Assembly: GCF_932274485.2 (NCBI RefSeq)
Contig: NC_065880.2
Coordinates: forward strand, 78,983,730 to 79,047,729
Origin: Patella vulgata
Lineage: Eukaryota > Mollusca > Gastropoda > Patellidae
Direction of reading: 5' to 3'
Length of the DNA stretch: 64,000 bases
Shown here: one piece after another, positions 22,471 to 32,805 of the stretch
Position numbering within the stretch: position 1 is the first letter of the stretch
Layout: the number at the start of each line of letters is the position of its first letter
Position numbers and translations under genes: made by a program
Notes under the pieces: model-generated
What the model was told of the DNA's origin: nothing
The model's database searches: none
The model's input: the letters and a program-made list of their open reading frames with translations, nothing else

Positions 22471-22989
22471 ATATTTCTTGAATATCTATACATGTCACCA
22501 ATTTGTAAGTTTTTAACAGGAATATTTTACTTGGTTTCTGATAGACCTGGATTTATGGACTTGTATGCAATTGGTCCAGGTTCAAGCGAATCTTTGACTA
22601 TGAATTTCAATCTATAAGTTGGCGTCGGGTGAATTAGTTAACAAACTTGGTGGGTCTAGTTCTGGTATGATACTATAGGGTTTATTTTAGTATTAAGAAA
22701 GGTGTTCTTTTTTAAAATAGAAATTCTTTACCTACATGATGTGTGACGAAAACTGGGGTAATGAAATAGCTTGCATTATTTTACTACTATCTTAGACTAA
22801 CTTACCGACAGTTATGTCAGTATCCATTGCTGGAAGTAGGGTACTATAGTCCAGTCATCTCGTGCACGGATTAGTACAATTAACTAGAATAGTGTTGACG
22901 TAAAACGGTGCCCGTAGGGAAGACATTATTCGGAGCTCAAAGGGAACATACCCATAGCCTCTTCGGCTTAGAGGCTAAGTTTAACACAT

Positions 22990-23184
22990 CATCCTAGCGT
23001 GAACCTTGTGTAGAACTATCAAGAAGTATGTGGCTCTTGCCACGTTTAAGCCGTTCTGGTCTGAGTTAGAAAGGATATTAAACTCAGACCGTGGATATTT
23101 TAATAACTCGAAAAGTACGATCATAACTTTGTAGTTTGCTTTATTTGTTTAATTATATAAACTTAGTAACAACATAAACGGTGT
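22990..23184 (+). repeat. Direct repeat pair D, copy 1 (with hairpins)
   Basis: 195 bp, about 94 percent identical to 23648-23831. It includes two hairpins: GTGGC-TCTT-GCCAC, and GGTCTGAGTT paired with AACTCAGACC. The preceding bases hold another stem, TAGCCTC/GAGGCTA. Non-coding; origin unknown. Confidence 0.75.
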
Positions 23185-23647
23185 GGTTGAATTGTTATTA
23201 CAACCTGGAGTAGAGTACAATCAGGTCTTGAAATAAATATTGATCACATTTGTTTCAAGATGCTGTTTTGTTTGATTTTAGAGAAGAAATAAATTCAGAA
23301 ATCAAAAACATTTAAGATGTGTATCTATATCGTATTTAGAAAAGGCGCGTATCTGTCAAATGTTGATTAGTGAAGCACCGAAAAGAGGCGAGAGTGCTCT
23401 ATGGTTTCTACACCTTTCCATCCTATATACTCAATGTTAACTGTGGGTTTATAGCACAGGTGGGATGTCTTAAAACAATAACCAGATACGGTTAGGGTAA
23501 TTAATGGAAGATGATTTGTTAATGAGATCAAACTGTTCACTGTTAACAGGTAATACTAAGAACGTTAGTAATGTAATGAGTTTTTAATTTATTAATTACT
23601 GTAGGCGATACGTACTAATTAATACTGCTAATTTTTATTAATGGGAC

Positions 23648-23831
23648 ATCCTAGCGCGAACCTTATGTAGAATTATCAAGAAGTATGTGGCTCTTGCCAC
23701 GTTAAGCCGTTCTGGTCTGAGTTAGAAAGGATATTAAACTCAGACCGTGGATATTTTAATAACTCGAAAAGTACTATCATAACTTTGTAGTTTGTTTGAT
23801 TATATAAACTTAGTAACAACATAAACGGTGT
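23648..23831 (+). repeat. Direct repeat pair D, copy 2
   Basis: Second copy of 22990-23184, 463 bp further on. Both hairpin stems are kept exactly. It lacks a short TTTATTTG stretch. The spacing and orientation would suit terminal repeats of a small element, but I found no primer-binding or coding signal to support that. Confidence 0.75.
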
Positions 23832-23889
23832 TCCAGAGTCAGTTAATTGATGATTGAAATAATTGATCTCACAACGTAAAGTCGAGAGA

Positions 23890-24155
23890 GAAATGGGGTT
23901 TAACGTCCACTCGACACAAACTAGGTCATTTCGGGACTAACACATGGTTTAATTTTATTTCAATAATTCGCTTGCGCGTGGGGGTCTTTAGCTGTGGGAG
24001 GAAACCGGAGGACCCGGAGAAAACCCACGAGGTTGGACAGGCGACCCTACTCCTTGTCACGTACAGCCGGGGAATCGAAACCCCGCCAGTTGACTCAATG
24101 ACAGACCGTATGATACAGCTCACGCGTGCTAACCATTCGGCCATCCAACCCCCCT
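23890..24155 (-). repeat. SINE family 2, near full length
   Basis: On the minus strand it opens with GATGGCCGAATGGTTAGCAC (A box) and GGTTTCGATTCCCC (B box), as in a tRNA. The body ACCTCGTGGGTTTTCTCCGG follows, then AAAGACCCCCACGCGCAAGC, and the tail AGTTTGTGTCGAGTGGACG ends in AAACCCCATTTC. This is the best copy of the family here, about 265 bp. Confidence 0.88.
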
Positions 24156-24374
24156 ACGTGAAGTCGAAGAAACGCCTAGAAGAAAGTGTCATATCTGTCC
24201 AAATAGTGTTACTGGTAATTTAATTTAGTGCCGTGACGAAGGATAGTCGCAACGTAACTCTACCCCGTAGTGCCACACTGGAGCTTCTGTCCATGTGTCT
24301 GTAAATATGATGTAGCTGTATCGCTGAATGAAATAGGTCTAAAATTGCTTGGGGTCACGCCGCTTTTACCAAAC

Positions 24375-24585
24375 ATAATAATAATATTAATCGCTTTCTA
24401 TAGCGCTGAAGATTCAGTCAGTCTAACTGCCCTGTGGCGCTTTACAACGTAGATATGATTATAAAAAACATACATGTATATTCAAATAAACAAAAGAATA
24501 CAAAGGAATAGTCAAGTTACAATATACAAATGAAAAGTGAAGCACTTAAATTATAGTTCAAAGGGAACGAGAAGGCACATATTTG
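24375..24585 (+). repeat. AATAATATT...GCGCTTTACA repeat, left part
   Basis: An ATT-rich start, TATAGCGCTG and GTGGCGCTTTACAACG match the repeat class also at 50165-50485. The Kolobok-like element is inserted at its TTAA, and the right flank (from 29861) may be its continuation. Confidence 0.55.
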
Positions 24586-24860
24586 TTAAAGGAATGCTCT
24601 GCTCATTAAACTCAATTTCAAGTTCAGATAATTTGATGCAACAGATCGAAATAAATGTATCCTGAAAAACTGACAAAAATCTGACTTTGTTATGAGTGAG
24701 TTTTAGCTATTTAATCGAAGATTTTTTCTAAAAGTTATGGGAGCCGCCATTTTTGCCAAAACCACGCAGTCACATGACCTTTTTTACGACCAGTGACGTC
24801 AGTTGTGCTTACTCCATTTTGTTATTGTTCGAAGTTCCATTCAGTCGCGTGTATAAAGTT

Positions 24861-27800
24861 ATGAAAGTTTATGATAAAAAAATGCCGTATTGTATTGCGA
24901 AACACTGTACCACATCGGATAGGAATAATCCTCGGAATGCACATTTCCACAAACTACCGACCAATGTCAAAAAGAAGCACATTCGAAGGCAGTGGCTAGC
25001 GAATTGCGCCCCTTCCGATCCGAAGGATGCCCAAGCTCGAGTTTGTAGTGAGCATTTTGTAAGAGATGATTACGATAACTGGGCGCAGTATCACGCTGGC
25101 TGTGCAAATAGACTCCTCCTGAAGGATGAAGCTGTGCCTTCAGTATTTGCTGACCCCGAGACACCCCCTTCATTTCGACCCCTCGGAAAATCTCCGTCTG
25201 CCAGTGCAAAACGGAGGAGGCAAAGGCAGGCATCAAGGAGCAAAAATAAGGTAGGTGCATTGCAACCCTGATGCATATGTAGGCCTACTTGTATACTGGT
25301 AGTAACGTTAGTGTAGGCTATCATCATGTAAACGGTGCATGCCAGGCTTGGTAAGATCTAAATAACAGCGTAATTTCTTAAAGGGACTATCCCGATTTCA
25401 AAAGAGTCTCAAAAATAAAAGTCGGAGTACGTATGAAATTTATGCGCCCAAAATATAGAGGAATGGTGTATTTACCTTCTCTCATAAATTTTAGCTCAAA
25501 ATATTGAGACGTTTGGACGTGAACGTCAAAACTGCTTATCCGGACACGTAACCCTTTTAAGATTTCGGGTCAGTTTTTTTGTTGGGTGACCTGATAATCG
25601 ATTCCCGTTCCTTGAGAGGTCTATATAGTGAATGACCCATGTGCTCTACTTGATAACGAAAGGTAAATTTCACCTACACATTATTATTATAAAATATAAG
25701 TCTAGTTTTATGCAGACACCGCATAATACAGCTTGGGACACCGGTCTCCATTTCCAGATGAAGATTGACGGGTTTAAGTTGTTTGAAAACGTATCACAAA
25801 TATTGAGTTAGTTGCTTGGTCCTTAGCTAAAGGAATTTAAGGGATTTTAATACAAAATTAAGAAGTTTTATTCTCAAAAAAATATCGGGATTAGCCCTTT
25901 AATGATAACCTCAATTTCTTTGATTTAATAACAACTGAACTGATTTCGTTTTACATTTTTCTTTCAGTTCTTGCAAAATGTACTTTCGCCTGCTGATGAA
26001 GACAGACCTGGTGAACCGTTGTCTGACGACTGCAACACAAGTGGTATTCTTGACCAGACGATTGAATTCGAATCGACTAGTACTGGAGAAGGTCTTCAAG
26101 ATACTGCCCTGTCTGCTCCCGCCCTTGCAGGGGATGAAGAGAAACATTGTAAATGTTGTAGACATGCAAATCCAATGTCAAACAGTGGTAAGAAAACACA
26201 TTATCTTCATTATAAACTGGACCAACAGCTTATGTTTTTTTACTGGTAACTGGATGGCTTGCCAATAAGATGGTTGTCCGTTGTCATGGACAATTCAAGT
26301 TCATAATTTGTCAATTCATGCATTCAGTAATAAACTCGGGACCTCCTGGCACTAGTGGCAATGTAATAGGCCCTACTGTCGGAATCTCATCCCTGGCTAA
26401 AAACGACAATGTCACAGGCCGTACAATCTTTCCAGACTTGTTATGGTTTTACATTATGCCATTCATAAAACTTGTATTACTTTTTTATCATATTTCCCCA
26501 AACTGATTTGTTTATTTATTACACAGATAAATCCATCCAGACTGATATGGATCAGTTGCTTTCTGCCATTGCCAAGGACCACACGTATGCAGCAACAGAA
26601 AATGTGGTGGGAAGGAAACATGCTCCAGCTCGCATGACTACTCTGGCAGTATCTGACGAGGCAAGCCAGCCCTTACTACGCACTCAGGATGCAACAAATG
26701 ACATCACCAGCCAGGGACACCAGATGGATGAGTTGTTTGATTCTGAGGACAGTGACGGTGCTATGGAAGATGATGCCAATGATTTGGACTTTGCTCCTCC
26801 AAGTGAAACAGAGAGTGAAACTGACGACAGTGACACTGATGAACTTGTGGAGGACACTACATGTGCTTCATCTGTATTTGAAGACATTGCAACATTCTCT
26901 GCACCAGATAATGTTGCAGATGAGAGAAAATTGCTTGTTTTTGAGTCTTGTATTATTGATTTGTTTAGGAAGTGTCAGAAACAAGGTTGTGCTGCTGAGG
27001 TCCGGGAAATAAAAAGAACTTTGTCTGGGTCAAGGATTATAATATGCACAAAATGTGCAGTGGGATGCACCTTCACTTGGTCTTCCCAACCAACATTAAA
27101 CAAAATGGGGGCTGAAAATCTTTTACTCTCAGCAGCAGTCCTGTTTTCTGGCAAGACCTATGGTAAGGTACGAGATATGGCTGACTATTTAAAGTTGCCA
27201 GTCTTGGGAAAAAGCCAATTTTATGCCCTGCAGAAGCGCTATCTTTTTCCTGTGGTGAATGAGACCTGGATTTCATGTCAGATTGCTGTGCTTGATGGAC
27301 TAAGTAGAGAGCCCCGGGTTGTTCTCTCTGGGGATGGACGTTGTGATAGTCCAGGGCACAGCGCCAAGTATGGGACCTATTCCCTCATGGATGACGAGAG
27401 GGGGTTGATTGTAGACTTTGTTGTCCTCAACAAGGCCGACCCCCGCGTCAAGAATTCCAATGCCATGGAACCAATGGGCCTTAGAGAGTGTCTGTCCAAT
27501 GTTAAGAAATGGGGCATCAGTGTGACTATCCTGACCACAGACAGACACAGAACTATTCGAAAAATCATGCGGGTGGAATTTCCACAGATCACCCATCAAT
27601 TTGATCTTTGGCATTTTTGTAAGAGCATTGTGAAAAAGATTGTGAAAGCCTGTGGGAAGAAGAAAGCACTTGCCCCATTGCTTGACTGGTTGCAGTCCAT
27701 CAGCAACCACTTCTGGTGGTGTGCCGAGTCATGTGAAGGGAATGTGGAGCTCTTCAAGGAGAAGTGGGAGTCGGTTATCTACCACACAGCCAACATCCAT

Positions 27801-28331
27801 ACTTGGAGGGACAAGGAGCTTTTTCATGCCTGTCAGCATGCTCCTCTCAGTGATGAGGAAAGGTCGGGGAAGGCGTGGCTTACAGTTGGTTCTGCTGCCC
27901 ATGATGTACTTGTAAAGGTTGTGAAAGACAAAGTCATTCAAGCTGACCTGAAGTACTGTGCCCTCTTTTGCCACACTGGACATCTTGAGGTGTACCACTC
28001 CTTGATACTGAAGTATACCCCTAAGAGGCAGCATTTTTCATATGAGGGCATGGTTTGTCGCACCCAGTTGGCAGCCATTGATCAGAATTATGGCGCTCGT
28101 CGCCAGCAGGCCACAACCAAATCTGATCAGCCAAGATATCATGTGGTCAACCCGATGTCTTTCATAAACAGTTCCAAATGGGTTGCAAAGGTAGTCATGG
28201 TTGAGAAGGACCACAGCTATAGGGAGGATATGGTTAGGGATGTAGTCCTCATGCGAACACATGGCCTGGAAAAGTCGCATGCGAACACATGGCCTGGAAA
28301 AGTCGCATGCTGTCCTTCCCGAGGTGAATAG
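24861..28331 (+). CDS. THAP-domain transposase of the Kolobok-like element (3 exons)
   Basis: Exons 24861-25250, 25968-26187 and 26527-28331 have GT-AG borders and consistent phase, giving 804 residues. The N-terminal THAP zinc finger shows C11 and C16, then W45, C62 and H65 (CSEHF) and the closing AVPSVF at 91-96; it binds DNA, in this case presumably the element ends. DKSIQTDM (204-211) and an acidic region follow. The catalytic core has LSGDGRCDSPGHSAKYGTY with D473, ILTTDRH with D542 and HLEVYHSLILKYTPKR with E691, a plausible DDE triad. The start at 24861 is the first ATG before the THAP cysteines; 24882 is the alternative. A 28-bp tandem duplication (28253-28308) shifts the frame and replaces the natural last 37 or so residues, whose original frame stays open to a TAA near 28418. 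Confidence 0.88.
25378..25902. mobile_element. TTAA MITE nested in intron 1 of the transposase
   Basis: TTAA at 25378-25381 and 25899-25902 flank 525 bp whose ends are inverted repeats: AGGGACTATCCCGATTTC on the left and AGGGCTAATCCCGATATT on the reverse of the right. It fills most of the 717-bp intron. It is non-coding and a different family from the host element and from family R. Confidence 0.8.
28253..28308 (+). repeat. 28-bp tandem duplication in the transposase 3' end
   Basis: The unit GCGAACACATGGCCTGGAAA plus AGTCGCAT occurs twice, 28253-28280 and 28281-28308, without differences. Because 28 is not a multiple of three, it changes the reading frame and brings in an early TAG at 28329-28331. 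The perfect identity shows it is recent. Confidence 0.95.
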
Positions 28332-28663
28332 AAATATGGCTAAAGGTGAAAAGCCAGAGAAAAGTGTTGTGATCATTGCGACCCACCAGAACACTCGTTT
28401 CAGAAAAACAACCATATAAAAGAGCTGCATGGACTTATTTGTATTTGAAAATCATTATATTTTGGTAACTATGTACAAATGTTATATTGAAATGAGTTTA
28501 CCAAAAAGTTAGTGCCAAAAAGTCTAGATTATATCAGAAATTCATTTTCAAAACTAACATCTTTCATGTTGAAAATCACTATTGGAAAATCTGTTCTTGA
28601 GCCTTAATAACAATCTTTATAAATGTACATGTACTAATGGACATTTGTCGTAGCTGGGCAATG

Positions 28664-29608
28664 CTAGTCTGGGTACACAGTGTCAGTCTCATCAGCGTCT
28701 CTAAATCCTGTATATTCTCCGCTGGGCTCTGGGTAAGTCGCTCTGATTTTATCGACAACACATGAGGGGATAACCTTCCGCACACGTTTTCCGAGCCGAT
28801 CGTGTGTCCACCAGGTGAATTGACGGTATGCAGCCAATCGGAAGGTTCTGAAAAGGGAAAAAGAAATTGGTAAAAATGTTTTGAAAGAAATATGATGTAT
28901 GTATCTATTTTATGTTCATGTGTTTCATCAGTGAAAATATAAAACTACATGATACATGATTACAATTACATGTACATGTCATGTGTGTCTAAAACATGGT
29001 TTTCCTTCTTCAATTCACTGTCGTCGTTGACACTGACCCCCACCTTGACTGGGTTGGTGGTGACTAATGGACTTGTCTCGGAGTCTGGTCTTTCATGCCT
29101 TGGCTTGAGTGGTAGGCCTAATGAATGAAGTTGTATCTTCTTACCTCTCACTGATGGGTTCTACGAGACTACCTCGTTTCACGTCTTTCATTGCAACCAG
29201 TGCAGTCCTAAGAATAGGTTTCTGCAGTACAACCATGTCGAATTCGCTGTGCAACGTTATGCAATCCAGGTCTTCTGTGTATATTCTCCCCTCAAGTGCA
29301 TTCAGTTCATGACAACAGAAGTTCATCACTGGGTTATTCATGGAAATGCAGCGATCGCATACACACCAATCGCTAGCCTGTTGATCGAGCCGTGCCTCAA
29401 AATCTATGGCGTGGTTGTGAGGGCCTTCATCTTCTCCGTCCTCGTTGCCCCGTTCTTCCGCATTATTCCCGCCGACATCACTATCACTGAGCTCTGCATT
29501 ACTCTTTCCTGTTGGCTCGAACCTGTAAGGCTGGATTCCCCCATTTAACGTTTGAATATCGCAAATAATTTCAGCATCTGAGGACGAATCCGAGAAGTAT
29601 TCCGCCAT
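28664..29608 (-). CDS. P2X7 ballast-domain-like protein in the Kolobok-like element (2 exons)
   Basis: Exon 1 (29608-29145) ends at a GTAAGA donor. Exon 2 (28847-28664) follows a TTTTCAG acceptor. The phases agree and give 215 residues with no stop. An N-terminal GGIQPYRFEP is followed by an acidic stretch, then DWCVCDRCISM (80-90) and NFCCHELNALEG (96-107). Across the splice the protein reads RTFRLAAYRQFTWW, then VIPSCVVDKIRATYPEP and GEYTGF. The order C-x-C-x2-C, CC-x-E, R-x-AAYRQ, PSC, IR-x-x-x-P, GxYxGF matches the cytosolic ballast domain of vertebrate P2X7 receptors, which binds zinc and guanine nucleotide there. No channel part is present. An upstream in-frame ATG at 29693-29695 exists; the ATG at 29606-29608 is preferred because MAEYFSDSSSD is the usual style of start. 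Function in transposition is unknown. Confidence 0.85.
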
Positions 29609-30055
29609 GTTTTTAGAACAGCTGATTGACTTGTTTACCAGCCGTGTACGCACATGTGACGTCATGAACCTATTCCTGGTCATGTGATCGCTCAAAATGG
29701 CGACTCGCGCATCATTTGAACAGTTTCATTTAATAAATGGCAATAAAAACATAAATCGTCAATGAATATCACTGATTTTTTCTGGATATATTGTTTTAAT
29801 AATGTTTTAACTAGTGACCATGTTTTTATTTGTTTTCTGATGAGTGGAGCATTCCTTTAATCAAATCGAATAAATAGGATGGAGCCAAAGGATCGTTTAA
29901 ACAGTTGAACGTGATTGTGTATTCTACAGCAATTTGTCAATGCACTCAAAAACTTTTTTGTTTCTGGTCCAGGTTAACATTATCGAAGAATTGTCTCGAT
30001 TCTTCGTTTAATCATTACGTCTTTTCACATTGTCTGCCCATAATACATAAAATAT

Positions 30056-30557
30056 TAGAGTCCAAAGGCGGCCATATTGGATTTATACTAATAATTGGAC
30101 TAGGGCGTTATGACGTCACATGGACGTAATTTGGCAATGTTTTTCTGATTTAGCACTTTCCTACCTACCCGCATGTTTCCAATGGCGGCCTTATTAGATT
30201 TATGCTAATTACTCGAAAATCTATCTTTTGGGGGGGGGGGGGCGATTTTTATTTGGCAGACCTTCAAGGTATGAATAATGACGTCACTAGGACGTCACCT
30301 GGTATTGTTTTTCTAGTTCTAATTATTGGCCGTATGACGTCACGGGAACGTCTTTTAGCTATGTTTTCGGAGTCATCTGTACCACTTTCCTATCTACCCG
30401 TCATACATTTACACCCTCCAAACTCAACCATTCCCGTGATATTGGAGTTTTAAGGTGCCAATGGTGGCCATATTGGATTTATGCTAATTACTCGAAAACC
30501 TATTTTTTATTTTGGGCGATTTTTGATTGGGAGACCTTTCTTGCAATTTGTTCTAGG
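30056..30557 (-). repeat. Repeat Q, minus-strand copy
   Basis: Reverse of 21879-22470. On the minus strand it starts CCTAGAACAAATTGCAAG, then GGTCTCCC, ATCGCCC, GAGTAATTAGCATAAATCC and ATGGCCACCATTGG. It contains repeated GACGTCA phrases and a poly-G run near 30232. Confidence 0.8.
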
Positions 30558-30594
30558 CTATTTATTATTTTTACCGGACTAATAATAATTGCAA

Positions 30595-31033
30595 CAACAT
30601 CCTCTTGGTGGTCATGTATTGCATTCTACCTGGACAACTATAATGTGCCATTTATAATGTCGATCAGTTAATGAAATTGAGTGTCCGGACAAGGATATAA
30701 ATTCATTAAATACAAAGCATCCATTTGCGATTGAATCGATAAACGTCCTCCGAAAACAAGCATACATATACGTACCAAGTAATATTGGTTAAGTATCAAT
30801 ATGGGATTGAACCCGAAACGTCATTATAAAACGGACACGCTCTGGAATAGTGTGTAGTATATTCATAAAGAATATATCTAAGATTCAACACAATTTCGGT
30901 GTTTGTTTCACTTGCAAAGGACTTACTGTCGGAAATTCTATTTTAAAATAAACTATTAAAGACGTATTTTTACAGATACTATTTTATTTTCTAATTCAAC
31001 ACATTTTTGTAAAGTACAGATTGGTTCTTTTAC
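30595..31033 (-). repeat. 3' flank of the EF-hand gene, duplicated at 44190
   Basis: This segment matches 44190-44630 in the same orientation, through GTGTCCGGACAAGGATAT, ACGGACACGCTCTGGAATAG and CTAAGATTCAACACAATTTC. On the minus strand AATAAA occurs near 30990, a candidate polyadenylation signal for the EF-hand gene, now separated from its stop by a MITE. Confidence 0.75.
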
Positions 31034-31396
31034 TTAAACATACATTATGCAAGAGCTAAATCTGCCTATTGCAGGTCTGTTTTTATGCCTGAAATGTTAT
31101 CTAAGTTATTAATTAGACATTAATTAACTTATCCAGACCATAATCAACTCTCGATGTCATGGCTAGCTTGCAAAGTTTATTGGATTAGGTTCCGATTTGC
31201 TGTTCGACTTCCATTCATGATTTAATCATGAAATGGATAATCGAGACTATGTTTTTTTATCGTACCGACTTGAGTAATGATGATCGAGGCAAAGAGTTGA
31301 TCAATTTGACTGAAATCTCCTTTACATTATCTAGTTTTTAACTATTATACTGAGAACTGCCGGCTCTTTATCTAATCTCCCATAATGTATCTTTAA
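31034..31396 (+). mobile_element. TTAA MITE family R, full copy (R1), in the EF-hand gene 3' UTR
   Basis: TTAA at 31034-31037 and 31393-31396 flanks an element beginning ACATACATTATGCAAGAGC and ending with the inverse CATAATGTATCT. It is 363 bp and non-coding. The duplicated host segment at about 44600 has one TTAA at this point and no element, so that site is empty. It lies 22 bp after the EF-hand stop codon. Confidence 0.88.
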
Positions 31397-31417
31397 GAAA
31401 ATATATCAATACTTGTT

Positions 31418-32536
31418 TCAGTTTGAACTTAACAGGGTCAGTAACTCTTCTATGCCTTCAGCCATTTGAACACATTCTTCCTCATTTAGCAAGTCATCAT
31501 CTGGAATATAAATGAAATACATCAGCACTTAATTGATAGAAAATTACTATCAATGTTTCATTAATATTTTTTTTTCAATCGCTATTTAGCTTTTTTTCCC
31601 GGTAAAATAATAATGAGTTGTGAATATTAATGAATATATTAAAGATGCATTAAAAGACAATATTGGTGTCAGTCATTACCACATATGTGATACAACTAGT
31701 TAAACACATTCCAAATATAATTTTAACACAAAAATCATTGCTACGGTAGATGCGTATCGACGATTTAAAAATACGGAAGTGACGCCAAAAAGGAAAACAA
31801 GAGTTATCCTTCTATATAACTGACTGAAGTAACGAGTTAATTTTAAACAAGGGTTAAATCTGGCCGTTGCTTGTATTTATGTTTTTTTTGCAAATAAACT
31901 ATTATTTACTCATTTATTCACATGTCCAGCCTTATCAAGTACCGTTTTACGATATGAAACAACCTACGCCACATCGCGTCAAAACTTCAAAAACTGATAA
32001 CTTCGCCCAGAATAAAGTAATTTGCCTGAAATTTTCAATATATTCTTTTTTCATTATCAAATCTTTGAACTATTGTAGCAAAAACGACCAGTTCTTTATC
32101 TAAACCTTATATGATGCATCTTTATAATGTTGTGTATGACCACCGAGTCACCAAAAAGTGCGACTTGGTTATTGGGATTCATTTATTTCCCACATATTTT
32201 TCATTCTGTTATAGAAAATTAGAACCGGAAATTTCACAATGAAACGAAGAAATGAATCTTTTTAAAAAAATGCCATTCTGTATGACTTATGATGCTTTTA
32301 TCCCTATATAACACATTACCGTTTGTGTCAAATTCAGCAACAAGTTGTGCAGCAAATATGAGATCTACATCTAAGAGTATGGCAACATCGACTGAAGATA
32401 ATGGGTTCTCATAGACAAAGTCATCCATAGATGTGCCTCGTTTCCCAACACGGATCCGCCGTCTTAGCCACCAACCATCCACATCTTGTTGAAGAAGCAA
32501 GAAAACAGCCAAACTAACAATCAATAAGCACTTCAT
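31418..32536 (-). CDS. Small secreted EF-hand protein (2 exons)
   Basis: Exon 1 is 32536-32320 and exon 2 is 31500-31418, with GT-AG borders and matching phase, giving 99 residues. A signal peptide is clear (MKCLLIVSLAVFLLLQQDVDG, with cleavage likely near residue 21). A tryptophan/arginine-rich start follows, WWLRRRIRVGKRG (22-34), holding a GKR motif. The single EF-hand loop is made by joining the exons: D70, N72, D74, N78 and E81 at positions 1, 3, 5, 9 and 12. It should bind calcium outside the cell; molluscs have many small secreted EF-hand proteins in the mantle and elsewhere. No close relative is named. The terminal exon and 3' flank are copied at 44190-44710. MITEs of family R sit 22 bp after the stop and 28 bp before the ATG. 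Confidence 0.82.
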
Positions 32537-32564
32537 TCTATAAATTATAAACGGTATAAGTTAA

Positions 32565-32805
32565 TTAAACATACATTATGCAAGAGCTAAATCTGCCTAT
32601 TGCAGGTCTTTCTTTAGGGCTGAAATGTTATCTAAATTATTTATTAGACGTCAATTAACTTAACCAGACGATAATCAACTCTCGATGTCATCGCTAGCCT
32701 GATCCGATTTGTTTTTCATAGTAATTCCATTTACTTTATCAAGTTTTTAACTATTATAGTGAGAACTGTCAGCTCTTTATCTAATCTCCCATAATGTACC
32801 TTTAA
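32565..32805 (+). mobile_element. TTAA MITE family R, internally deleted copy (R2), 5' of the EF-hand gene
   Basis: TTAA at 32565-32568 and 32802-32805. Ends match R1 (ACATACATTATGCAAGAGC; CTCCCATAATGTACC), but about 120 bp of the middle is missing. It sits 28 bp upstream of the EF-hand ATG, so it is in or next to the 5' UTR/promoter. The flanks on both sides carry a similar CTTC-TTCTA-AAA-TATAAACGGTA stretch. Confidence 0.88.

Larger units (their letters stand above)
24586..29860 (+). mobile_element. Kolobok-like DNA transposon with two convergent genes
   Basis: 5.27 kb bounded by TTAA (24586-24589 and 29857-29860). The inverted ends read AGGAATGCTCTGCTCATTAA and AGGAATGCTCCACTCATCAG. It carries a plus-strand spliced gene for a THAP-domain RNase H-like transposase and a minus-strand spliced gene for a ballast-domain protein. 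TTAA target duplication plus a THAP transposase is the established profile of the Kolobok superfamily. The transposase C-terminus is altered by a 28-bp duplication, but otherwise the coding exons are open. A second TTAA MITE sits in intron 1. Confidence 0.85.

Noticed and set aside
22990-23831. Direct repeat pair as long terminal repeats of a miniature retroelement
   Set aside because: No primer-binding-like sequence after the first copy and no standard terminal bases; left as repeats of unknown origin.
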